DNA from: Wolfiporia cocos
Lineage: Eukaryota > Basidiomycota > Agaricomycetes > Polyporales > Phaeolaceae
Length of the DNA: 64,000 nt
Direction: 5' to 3'
NCBI GenBank assembly: GCA_029448655.1
Contig: JACCLO010000002.1
Coordinates: 1,736,001 to 1,800,000, forward strand
In this document: positions 44,201 through 52,994 of the stretch, piece after piece
How the letters are laid out: each line of letters starts with the position of its first letter
Numbering within the stretch: position 1 is the first letter of the stretch
Program-made: the position numbers and the translations under genes
Notes under the pieces: generated by a model
The model's database searches: none
The model's input: only the letters and a program-made list of their open reading frames with translations
What the model was told of the DNA's origin: nothing

Positions 44201-45728
44201 ATACCTTCGGATCTATCCGAACCACGGACTTCCGAAACAAATCATTTCGGATAGAGGCCCGCAATTCGCAGCTGCCTTGTTTAAGGGATGGTGTGAACAA
44301 TTGGGAATCCAACGGTCAATGACAACTGCCTATCACCCGCAAGCGGATGGCCAGACGGAGAGAGTTAACCAAATCCTGGAACAATATCTTAGATGTTACA
44401 TCGATGTTATTCAGAAGGATAACTGGTCATGGTTTCTCCCTACGGCCGAATTCGCGTACAACAACGCGGCTAGTGAGACAACAAAGAATAGTCCATTCTT
44501 TGTCGAACTAGGAAGGCATCCCAACACAGGACCTACGAATTTACGCCCAACACAATACGTGGACCTAAATGTCATTGCTTACGAACGATGGTCAGCACAA
44601 GAACAAGCTAAGGCAGCTATGAAACTGGCTGCTGAACGCTGGTCTTGGTATTATGATCAACATAAGCGCTCGGTACCGTTTAAAGTCGGCGACAAAGTTC
44701 TCGTTGACGCCCGTAGCTGGCAAGACTCCGAAAGAAGTCTTAGTCCACGCTATTTGGGACCATTCAGGATAATTGAACAATTATCTCCGGTCACCTTTAG
44801 GGTACACATGGACGAGCAATACAGGGCTTATCACCCAGTATTTCACGCTTCCAAGTTGGTCATGTACAAAGACCCGGTGCATCAGAAAAAACCAGAGCCT
44901 CGACCAGAAATGGTCGACGGCGAGGAGTTATGGGAAGTCGAGAAGATCTTAGATCATCGTCTCCGTGCAGGAAGAGTTGAATACAGAATCCGATGGAAAG
45001 GGTTCGGTATCAATGACGACTCCTGGGTACGCGAAGCCGATCTCGACACGGCATACGACATTCTGCAGGAATACAAGGCTTCACACCCTATTCCAATGCA
45101 GGATGTCCCCCTCAGGCGATCAGCTAGAAGGAAAGAAGCAGTTCATGTCTTCGACCCTGACAGCGACGACTGGGAAGCCGACGAATGCACGTGGCCAGAC
45201 GACTGGCCGCAGTATCGCGAAGAATTTGCGAAGGACCCTAAGCAACGCATGGTTAGACACCCCGACGGGGGATGGATGTCAGCGGACATTAACCAAAACG
45301 CGGATTTGAAAATTGTAGTCGGTGAAGGCGGCCGAATGCCGGAAAAGGGAACCAAGGACTCGGTTGGGTTTGACCTGTACACTGCAACAGGCGACGTTCT
45401 GCCAGCTCACGGGCAGACAGAATACAATACCAAACTGAAAATCCAGGTACCTTTCGGCACTTACGGCCGTATCGCCCCCCGCTCTAGTCTCGCACGCAAA
45501 GGCATAGACGTAATGGGTGGCGTTATCGACCACGATTACCAAGGCGAAGTAATCATCATTCTCCGGAATCACTCCGACATATCTATCGATATTCGGGCCG
45601 GCGATAAGATTGCTCAGCTCATCTGCGAAGTTGCTAAGGACCCGCATATTACGCTACACGGAAAATCTTACTTTGAAAAGATTAAATCCGAGCGCGGTAC
45701 TGGTGGTTTCGGCTCCACGGGGAAGTAA
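41193..45728 (+). CDS. Pol polyprotein: PR-RT-RNase H-IN-chromodomain-dUTPase
   Basis: 1,511 codons, +1 relative to gag. Aspartic protease (IDTGASISVI, Asp near residue 138); reverse transcriptase (FTKLDLRWGYNNVRI to VYLDDILVFG, YLDD near 513-516); RNase H (VEADSSDYATGAVLSQ, from about 660); integrase zinc module (HHDHVTAGHFG, CDTCQRMK) and DD35E core with Asp about 957, Asp 1020 (ISDRGPQ) and Glu 1056 (GQTERVNQ); chromodomain about 1244-1295 (WEVEKILDHRLR, YRIRWKGFGINDDSWV); then a dUTPase about 1369-1511. The dUTPase motifs are DSVGFDLYTA, APRSSLARKG, GGVIDHDYQGEVIIIL, RAGDKIAQLIC and RGTGGFGSTGK, all five in order. Enzymes look intact. Expression needs a +1 shift or reinitiation at the overlapping ATG. 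Confidence 0.96.
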   Translation: MSGPSRFPSPQPHVSKTFCEEHTSPAAAGSVQRPEEAHLYEEASQRPLILWEDKAVVRHPVSHIGIFGNSAMDFARRTRTLATRAPPVKYFYPDPLASKFFTLYNVHGNDSRDDNKSFSIEVELWVYGKKVNAMALIDTGASISVIDKKLVHEEKLVTQKLPSPLEIRNADGTSNTAGNINMAVKAYMVHEEHKSTEFLYVMDVQNADVILGYDWFLKHNPDFNWPEGTFTYRCTEKCKHGKRVSISEEEDEIEPRNIYQIINDFPIDFLGLEEPENPFVAWVNTLDEGTELLIDAIQSITEKSDDEFLTDADLQKWKSLVPEEYQEFGPTVFSQRASERMPERKPYDHAIDFPDDAVLPPPSKAYKMSPQEANSLDQWIQEELRKGYIRHSKSPIASPVFFVPKKDGGARMVVDYRKVNDLTIKNRYPLPRIDELIDKLSQASIFTKLDLRWGYNNVRIKEGDEWKTAFITPNGLYEAVVMYFGFCNAPSTFQHMMNDILGDLIREGKVIVYLDDILVFGNDLLEHRRIVKQVLQILQDNDLFAKPEKCFFEQSSIEYLGMIISKGKVEMDPKKVAGVMDWPTPAKVKDVQAFVGFANYYRRFIKDFSKVVKPLTELSKKNTQWNWGPEQAEAFQTLKEAFTSAPILRIPDQESPFRVEADSSDYATGAVLSQYSSEDKLWHPVAFYSKSLSAPERNYEIYDKELLAIIRALEEWRHYLEGHPHKFEVWSDHLNLTYFKSAQRLTRRQARWSLYLTRFNFTMCHKPGKTMLTADPLSRRPDHEEGVELDNRDQILLKPEYFTVRALEASQQEIQSGDEDLLRQIRQALMDDQITKDYQELLKSGPKEFGKDLQEWNMEAGLLLRRGKVYVPKEPKELRTKILELHHDHVTAGHFGRWKTYELLSRNYWWPGMTTMVKQYVEGCDTCQRMKNHNQTPYGPLQPLPVPEAPWDTVTIDLIVHLPPSGELKQFNAIMVIVDRLTKRAHFIPTSDKITAKELANLLYLRIYPNHGLPKQIISDRGPQFAAALFKGWCEQLGIQRSMTTAYHPQADGQTERVNQILEQYLRCYIDVIQKDNWSWFLPTAEFAYNNAASETTKNSPFFVELGRHPNTGPTNLRPTQYVDLNVIAYERWSAQEQAKAAMKLAAERWSWYYDQHKRSVPFKVGDKVLVDARSWQDSERSLSPRYLGPFRIIEQLSPVTFRVHMDEQYRAYHPVFHASKLVMYKDPVHQKKPEPRPEMVDGEELWEVEKILDHRLRAGRVEYRIRWKGFGINDDSWVREADLDTAYDILQEYKASHPIPMQDVPLRRSARRKEAVHVFDPDSDDWEADECTWPDDWPQYREEFAKDPKQRMVRHPDGGWMSADINQNADLKIVVGEGGRMPEKGTKDSVGFDLYTATGDVLPAHGQTEYNTKLKIQVPFGTYGRIAPRSSLARKGIDVMGGVIDHDYQGEVIIILRNHSDISIDIRAGDKIAQLICEVAKDPHITLHGKSYFEKIKSERGTGGFGSTGK
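45297..45728 (+). other. dUTPase domain at the C-terminus of pol
   Basis: About 143 residues, the normal size of a trimeric dUTPase. Motif I has the Asp (VGFDLYTA), II the P-R-S-S-L-A loop, III the substrate Asp in GVIDHDYQGE, IV GDKIAQLI, V the P-loop-like RGTGGFGSTG. It is fused after the chromodomain with no stop. The enzyme hydrolyses dUTP to dUMP and would limit uracil entry into cDNA. Confidence 0.92.
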
Positions 45729-45754
45729 TCGTTCCATTAGGGACAATGAAACCT

Positions 45755-45764
45755 GAAGAGGGGG
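45755..45764 (+). promoter_or_regulatory. Polypurine tract
   Basis: GAAGAGGGGG followed by TAA lies just before the 3' LTR, fitting the plus-strand primer site of an LTR retrotransposon. Confidence 0.8.
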
Positions 45765-45767
45765 TAA

Positions 45768-46466
45768 TGTCACAGATTTGGGACATGCCACTATTTTTCC
45801 CGTATTTTTACCTATTTATCTGGTATTTCTACGACCTTGTAGACATTTACGCTGCCAAGCGCTCGTCTACACGTACACGCAAACAAACAACACGTACACA
45901 ACGCGGTATACGTCCACCTGTCATAACAACGCGTACATAACACGTTTGTACGCGTCAATGACTCAGCGGACTAACCTCCGGTGTCACGCGCCTTACTCAT
46001 ATCCCGATACCGGGTTATGTCAGTACAATTGGATAAGCGGCCCGCTCGTTATCACATGCCAATGCCCTTACGATTACTCATATCCCGATACCGGTATATA
46101 AGAATCACATGCATGGCTTACTAACGTAGCTACAGCCACTTCCACAACATGGACCTACGGTCCAAACAAACGATCTTACTGGTGCGGCCATTACCGGCGC
46201 ACATGGTCTATTGTAGTTTACGACTTAACCATATTAGTTATGTCTGCGCACAGACCACCTTCATGTTTGGCTCCCTTACCGGTAACCAAACAAAGCATGT
46301 ATATAAGTAGGGCTATCACTGCGGATAAGCCTTAGATTTGTTCTCTGCATTCGCACAGTTACATAACATCTCTGCTTGCGCCCACTAGCCTCCTCACCAA
46401 CCTTCTGCAACTCCTTCAAGTCGCCTATAAGGTTATAGTGTGAGTCCCACAGTCTAGTCTGTGTCA
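45768..46466 (+). mobile_element. 3' LTR of the gypsy element
   Basis: 699 bp, identical by eye to the 5' LTR, followed by the AGGGT target duplication. Confidence 0.95.
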
Positions 46467-46471
46467 AGGGT

Positions 46472-47419
46472 CAGGTGTAACTACTAGGTAACTACCTGCC
46501 CTAAGGTCGTGGTCTGTGCGCAGCCCTAATAGCATTGCTAAGACCGGGCATAAGCTGTGTAAGTGTTACAGGTCGTATACCCATTCGTATATTTGATGTG
46601 TGAATATAAATTGTTCTTCTGTGTGTAGTCCAGCGGATGAGTGCAAGGCAAATATATCTGTAATAAGCCTTCAGGCCCTAAGTCAAAGACTCTAGGGGAT
46701 CGTTCAATATCCAATACATGTTAGAGGATATAATTGGTTTGGGTGTGAGCCTTGTAGAATATTAGGCTTGCCTAAGTCCAAGAAGTCATTGTGCACTTTG
46801 AGGACTTAGTTGGTTCAAGAGCTCAGTGAATACTGAGCATAGATTCCTATGTTTGAGAATGAGTATAAGACTTCTTGTTTATACAACAAGGTCAAGCTGA
46901 AGAGCCTCAACGGTAAGTACATTGGCTTATATACTACATTAGGTTTTAGGAGTCTCATCTGTCCCAGATGTCACTTACTATCTATGCTATAGTATGAAAT
47001 GTTTGATAAGTATGTAGTGATACATCCGAAATGATAGATAGAAATGATATGGTGGTTGAATGCCATCTGTCAATCGCAAAAATGATAAGTATGAAATGAG
47101 GGCAGAGTTAGATCTGCCAGAGTCAAAACATGGCCTATACACTGGTACAACTGGGGTTAGGCCCGATGTGTCCACGAATAGCCAGGGGGATTGGTTGCAC
47201 AACAAGTCCCTGTATCGTATTCACCCAATGGTGAGTTCTTCCAGTGTTCACGAAAAATCGAAATGACCATAACATGTACTTATAAGCTAGCCAGACTGAG
47301 GTGTACTCCTCAGTCTGATCATTGTAACTCTTAGGGCTAGTCCCTCTTATTTGCCATCTTCCCTGCTGCATGTTAGGACTGCTTGACTGAGATGCCAGCC
47401 ACCTTGTCTCGACACTTGA
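46472..47419. other. Repetitive flank between gypsy and a solo LTR
   Basis: No gene. The right end (about 47,285-47,400) carries a hairpin-bearing repeat with a second copy near 52,495-52,600. The rest looks like decayed retroelement sequence. Confidence 0.4.
47285..47400. repeat. Hairpin-bearing repeat, copy 1
   Basis: Two consecutive hairpins: GACTGAGG-tgtact-CCTCAGTC (47,292-47,313) and AGGG-ctagt-CCCT near 47,333. A diverged copy with the same order lies at about 52,495-52,600. See findings for compensatory changes. Confidence 0.6.
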
Positions 47420-48118
47420 TGTCACAGATTTGGGACATGCCACTATTTTTCCCGTATTTTTACCTATTTATCTGGTATTTCTACGACCTTGTAGACGTTT
47501 ACGCTGCTAAGCGCCCGTCTACACGTACACGCAACCAAACAACACGTACACAACGCGGTATACGTCCACCTGTCATAACAACACGTACATAATACGCCCG
47601 TACGCGTCAATGACTCAGCGGACTAACCTCCGGTGTCACGCGCCTTACTCATATCCCGGTACCGGGCTATGTCAGTACAATTGGATAAGCGGCCCGCTCG
47701 TTATCACATGCCAATGCCCTCACGATTACTCATATTCCGATACCGGTATATAAGAATCACATGCATGGCTTACTAACGTAGCTACAGCCACTTCCACAAC
47801 ATGGACCTACGGTCCAAACAAACGATCTTACTGGTGCGGCCATTACCGGCGCACATGGTCTATTGTAGTTTACGACTTAACCATATTAGTTATGTCTGCG
47901 CACAGACCACCTTCATGTTTGGTTCCCTTACCGGTAACCAAACAAAGCATGTATATAAGTAGGGCTATCACTGCGGATAAGCCTTAGATTTGTTCTCTGC
48001 ATTCGCACAGTTACAAACCATCTCTGCTTGCGCCCACTAGCTTCCTCACCAACCTTCTGCAACATCTTCAAGTCGCCTATAAGGTTATAGTGTGAGTCCC
48101 ACAGTCTAGTCTGTGTCA
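47420..48118 (+). mobile_element. Solo LTR of the gypsy chromovirus family
   Basis: 699 bp, same ends as the intact element's LTRs and roughly 15-20 substitutions from them. Perfect 5-bp target duplication CTTGA on both sides (47,415-47,419 and 48,119-48,123). It is the scar of an older insertion of the same family whose inside was lost by LTR-LTR recombination. Confidence 0.95.
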
Positions 48119-48123
48119 CTTGA

Positions 48124-50274
48124 CACCAGCATGGCCTTGTCACCTGGTGACTGGAATGTTGAGGCATGGATGTTGGTTGTTAGATGTTGAGTGGTGGGGC
48201 ATAGTAGGGCATGGACACACAGGTTTATGTCATGTAGAAAATCAATGAGTGATCTTCATGTCTTAGTACAGTGATGTAATCTAGAGCTTTTGACCATTTG
48301 AATCATTTATCCAGAACACATTTTCTCAAAAGCTCATTGTCCATGTTCTATGGGGATACAAAATGTTCACATTGCGACTGCCAACATTAGTTGGGGAGGG
48401 ACAACTCCACCAAGAATTGCATTCAGAGCTTATCAGTTTGGAGTCTGAATGACCTACCTCAAATGGTATTTAGACACTGATATCATGACTGTGGCACTAT
48501 TGATGCTGGTGTCAGTGCATGAGGGATTACTGGATGTTAACAGGCACCTGTGCTAGGCAGTATACACTACCATGAAGTAGTGTACACTTCATTTAGGCAT
48601 TCTCAGTGCAAATCTCATACCAATGTGCATTGTGAAGCTTGAGAGACAATGCATTATTGTGCTCATGTGCAAGTTGTATTTTCTGCTTGATTTCCCCCAG
48701 CTCTGCATGACCTCCACAAACAGTTTGAAGTGCTCTAGGCTCTGCAGCAACCAAAGATTTTCCTTATCTTGTGGAAATCAAGCCACATGAATATGTTTGA
48801 GCTGGTGTAAGCTTTGTGCCTGTTGAAGACAAGAGCAGGAGGATTTTGGCATGGATACTAGGCTCGGAACTGCTAAAGACATACTATTAGCAGTCAACCA
48901 CAAGTGCTATTCAGCAGGAAGCTCAATAAAACAGGGTTATTTGCCATGAAATGCAGCACACCATTAAACAAGACGTGATGTGACTTGCATCAAGTGTGAT
49001 GCCATGTGACACACCAGTGGCATGTACATCCTAATTAGGAAGGGGGATACATCTATGTAATGTCCGCATGAAATAATCTATACCTCAGAACAAGCTTGCA
49101 TTGGGACATATATAACTGGACCTCACTATTGTATAGCTCTTTCTACTTGATGTCAAATAGTTTGAGTCTTTTCTTGCTTGCTTGATTGTGCCCAAAAATA
49201 TTCTAATATGTACTTCTATCAATTGATGGGAATCCATCTCCTCCTTGGATAATCAGTTATAGCATAAAGTAAATATGCATACCTCTGATCTCTTGATTTC
49301 TTCGAAGAATGTTTGGGACAGAATTTCGTTAAATTACTCATAGTGTGCTGTGTTGTACCTCAGATGCACAGATTAACATGAAGCAATTTAATTAAAAGAA
49401 TTTTTTTCCTGGCAAGCCTTTACACTGATATCATCACACTATGTGCATCTAGCTCGTGCCAGGAAGAGACCTGTCCATGCCGGCAGGGGCTGTGGTGCAT
49501 GATAGATGCTTTCCACTCAGATTTTGCCACCCCACTACGGTTGCCCCTCCCCACTTTATTAGGAAAACATTCAAATCATGTGACCAGACATGTTGTGTTA
49601 AACATGTGCACCAGCCGCACACCTGAGATTTCTGAGACCTCTGTTACAGCTGTTTGAATGGTCTAGCTTCTTTTGTGCAATTACAATCAGCTCATGATCA
49701 CTTATTAAATCAGGCAAGCTGCTTACTGCCCTATTGGCACTGGCAGCACAATGTAGACAAGCTCATACTGATGCAAAAGCTTGTCACAGATTCTGAGACA
49801 TGGGTCAGGCCCTTCCACCATGACTCAAACTCACAGCCCCTTGACCCCTCTTCCGGCACATTAGCCACCTTCATCATGGACTACAGCACCAGTATGTCAT
49901 GTGATCCCTTAGATTAGATAGTAAGAACTGTGTTTAGATTACCACCGGCCCAGTAGTTTACACGTGACTGCATATATCATGGGCAGCACACTGACCATGC
50001 CTTGAGGGCAAGTACCACCAAGTAGTACAAGGGCCCCTATGTATATATATCACTACGCTGAGGTCTTACAACCTCAGCCAAATCAATCTCTCGACTTGGG
50101 GCTCTGCCCCCAGGTTGCTCTGTCATCTCTTGCGTGCACCCTCAACTTCATCAACAACCCCTCTACTTAGACTCTTCTTACTTGTCTGAGTACCTCTCAT
50201 TCTGACCTTATGGACAATTGGCCCAGAGGGCCACTTGTTGATGACACAACAATGAGTAGTCTGTGTCAAAGCTG
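48124..50274. other. AT-rich stretch without a supported gene
   Basis: About 2.1 kb of lower GC than the gene regions. Short reads only; no domain recognised on either strand. A TATA-like stretch (ATATATATCAC, near 50,045) followed by a hairpin TTGGGGctctgCCCCCA near 50,096 suggests the remains of another LTR. Most likely decayed transposons. Confidence 0.4.
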
Positions 50275-50279
50275 AGGAC

Positions 50280-50823
50280 TGTTATGGTCTTCACAGGTAC
50301 ACCTGTATATTTTTTCTTTGATGCCTCACTGTGTAGAGGGACTTAGCATTCAACCACTTTATCATGTGCTTTATTCCAGGGATCCCTGCTCAACCAGTGA
50401 CCCTTGCTTCATATACAACAGCCCTATGCCCATAGTTCCCTGTTGCATCATGTTCTAGCTGATGTCCTGTGTCTAACCACAGACCTTCTACATTTCAGCC
50501 TCTGTTGTGCTCAACCACAACACTTCCCCTTTGTTTACTTAGGACATTAGCTTGATGGACTTAATAGTAGCAGTACCAAGGACACTATGACCCCAATTAC
50601 AGAATTGCAGTATATGACCTGATGTAAATACAGGTTGCGTTCCTCAGCTCGACCTTGTTGAATTACAAGGATCTTATACTTGTTCTCAAAGGCTTGAGCA
50701 ATTAAGCCCTCAACTTGTATATTGACACTCTGACTCTGCAGAGTCTGACAAGTAGTGTGCTACCTGATACACTGAGTAACTTGACTTAGTTATTTCAGCT
50801 GAATGGATATTTGATCCATAACA
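50280..50823. mobile_element. Solo LTR, 540-bp family, better preserved copy
   Basis: 544 bp with perfect 8-bp terminal inverted repeats TGTTATGG...CCATAACA and a perfect 5-bp target duplication AGGAC (50,275-50,279 and 50,824-50,828). Aligns end to end with 35,281-35,818. TG...CA ends and 5-bp duplication show an LTR element; superfamily cannot be told from the LTR alone. Confidence 0.92.
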
Positions 50824-51062
50824 AGGACAGAGAGGATCAAGGCCCTCCGAAATGCTCTTACACACCTCAACACGAGGTCAGAAAGCAAACATGCAGGGAT
50901 AATGGCACAAGCAGAGGTAGGACTAGTGGAGACTCTGGTTGTTGATGAAGACCCAAGTAGTGATGACAATTAGTCTTACTGTCAGCTTTCTTGACATAAT
51001 GTTGCATGTATTTCACTCAGCAATGCTGCAACATAGTCTCAGTTCCAAACCCTATACCTGTG

Positions 51063-51212
51063 GCACCTGCAGCCCAGATATGTCTAGACAGAGTGCAAAA
51101 AACATATTGCAGGCACCACTTGTACAGTGGCTGCTTGCAATATGTTTTTCATGCTCCACTTGGGTTCTCCCAAGTGGCATCAGCCACGTGCAAGGGCTGG
51201 GGACAAGACTAG
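51063..51212. repeat. Head-to-head copies of a short hairpin repeat
   Basis: A 92-bp unit (about 51,120-51,212) reads GTACAGTGGCTGCTTGC, AATATGTTTTT, CCACTTGGG-ttct-CCCAAGTGG, CAGCCAC. A second, shorter copy runs to the left from the same centre (GTACAAGTGGTGCCTGCAAT on the minus strand), so the two share the near-palindrome CCACTTGTACAGTGG. Another copy of the 92-bp unit is at 56,745-56,832. Probably the termini or a derivative of a DNA transposon, or a structured short element. Confidence 0.65.
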
Positions 51213-51217
51213 CTACA

Positions 51218-51779
51218 TGACACAGACTTACAAAGTCCGTGGGACCGGCCATAGGCAGGGGAAAACCCCAAGGTCTTCATGTCAGAGGCTAGCAACCAGT
51301 GGTGCGTGCAGAGGACTGATCCGTGGGATTAGTGAGTCATCAACGGAAGCATATGCTGACTTAGTCGCAAACAGCTCAGACAGAGAGGACACCCTAAGGC
51401 AAGTCACACACAAGACAGAGTGAGAGAGGGGCCTAAGCCCAGTTGCCGAGAATCTTAGAGATGGGGAGTAAGCCCCATCTTGTCGTATCTTATATACATG
51501 TGGAAACGGCGGAGCAGGTATACCCTAAAGTGCAGGCCTGTGCGCTGTAACTAAGGAGTGACCGTGATTCTACGCTACATGTAACTAATATGTGACCTGT
51601 CATGTGAGTACCTGGTACGCATGCTATCCTACAGCGCTATTATACCTGGTCAGGTGATCTATCAGACTCTGGGAGTGACATGGAGGTGGCGCAGGTGTAG
51701 AGGGGCGCAGGCGCATACAGCAGCACTCATAATACCTTGGTGAGGGATGTTAGAAGTCCCTACGGACTGTTCTGTGACA
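51218..51779. mobile_element. Solo LTR, third family
   Basis: 562 bp starting TGACACAG and ending CTGTGACA (one mismatch as inverted repeats). Flanks CTACA (51,213-51,217) and CTGCA (51,780-51,784) are a target duplication with one change. Inside is a hairpin AGATGGGG-agtaag-CCCCATCT near 51,458 and a TATATACATG stretch. No internal retroelement region. Confidence 0.7.
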
Positions 51780-51784
51780 CTGCA

Positions 51785-52917
51785 ATACTACACAGGGAGG
51801 CAACTCTACTCAACACAGGTGGACCTCCGGCGAGTCCACCCCAGTTGAGTAGGGTGGGGTGGGGTGGAAAAGTGAGGGTTCCACCCCAGCACATTTACAT
51901 GAAAATGAGCCCCTGCACATTCACAAAAATTATAACCTTGGGCCATCTTGTCATTGATAGCCTGAGGTCCACCCCCACATAGATCCTGGCAGAGATTGAG
52001 GCTATGTAAGGTGCTTTGTGCTGGCCTGGTACATTTCCTCTGGTGCATCTGTAATCAGAAATACATATTGTGCATGTATAGCACATGCCATGCAGTGTGC
52101 TCAATTGCCCTCAACAGCAGACATACACATTCTGTTCTACATATGCCACATGCCATAGAACACACAAGTGACATACTATACATGTAATTCTATTCTATGA
52201 GAACTTTGACAGGCCGTAATCAGTCCTCACCACAATAATATCACCTCAAAAAGTGCTTTGAGGACATGGGGTCAACTGTCACAGATTGACTGGAGGTACT
52301 GTACACATCACCCCCCTAGCTAATGTCAGGTGCTATGGGCGCTGATACGACATACGGTGGAGCCACATGCAACCATTACTGGTCATGTGTTCTAAGTCAC
52401 ATGGTAGTAGTGCTGATTGTACTATGTAGACTAGTGCACGGACACGCAACTTTAGGATAGTCACATCATTACTGCTGCAGGCCATGTACTTAGCATAGCA
52501 TGACTGGGGCTTATCCCCCAGTCTTGTTATTCTCAGCAATGGGGCTAGTCCCCCTTTGATACTCACTCCCTGCTCGACATGTGCCATCTCACTCTCAGAT
52601 ACTTACTAGACTGGGCTATTCCCAGTGCACCGGTCACACAGTGAGTACACTGTGTCATCAACCAGCTTGTCCCACTCAAAGCAATGACTATCCCACTGAA
52701 TTGTTTGCAGCCCAGACCTGATGATTCAGCAATATAGCTATGTCAATAGCTGAAGCAAAATATATAATAGCACTCACTTATGCCAGCAGGTGGCAGCAGG
52801 CTAGTACAATAATGATTCATCTCAGCCTTGAAAGACTGCATCAACTCAACTCCAAGTGCATTGTCCTTTTGGTGCCTACATGCCTGCACACTGTGCAAGT
52901 CTGACTGAACTTGCTTC
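51785..52917. other. Stretch without a supported gene
   Basis: Decayed repeats. Includes the G-rich run GGGTGGGGTGGGGTGG near 51,851 and a second copy of the hairpin repeat near 52,495-52,600 (GACTGGGG-cttatc-CCCCAGTC at 52,502-52,523, GGGG-ctagt-CCCC near 52,542). No ORF with known motifs. Confidence 0.45.
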
Positions 52918-52994
52918 TGTTGGAATAAACCAGCAGGGGCATACCACTACTCCACGGTGGAGTAGTGGTATGCCCCTGCTGGTTTATTCCAACA
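52918..52994. repeat. Perfect 38-bp palindrome with 1-nt spacer
   Basis: Left arm 52,918-52,955 and right arm 52,957-52,994 are exact reverse complements, separated by a single G. The sequence around it is not part of any gene. Confidence 0.97.

Larger units (their letters stand above)
36466..46466 (+). mobile_element. Complete Ty3/gypsy chromovirus LTR retrotransposon with dUTPase
   Basis: 10,001-bp element. The two LTRs (36,466-37,164 and 45,768-46,466) are each 699 bp, start TGTCACAG, end CTGTGTCA and are identical by eye. Flanking 5-bp target duplications AGGGT (36,461-36,465 and 46,467-46,471) are perfect. Inside, in order on plus: self-priming site, 1-kb leader, an extra ORF, gag and pol. 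Domain order protease-RT-RNase H-integrase-chromodomain defines a chromovirus; the C-terminal dUTPase and the extra ORF are unusual. All three ORFs are open, and the LTRs show no divergence, so insertion is recent and the element may be active. Confidence 0.97.

Noticed and set aside
36466..46466. Envelope-type or retrovirus-like assignment because of the extra ORF
   Set aside because: ORF1 has no signal peptide, transmembrane segment or furin-like site; integrase-chromodomain order is that of fungal chromoviruses.
51849..51867. G-rich run as a G-quadruplex regulatory element
   Set aside because: Only three full G-runs plus a GG, in decayed repeat DNA with no nearby gene; kept only as a note.
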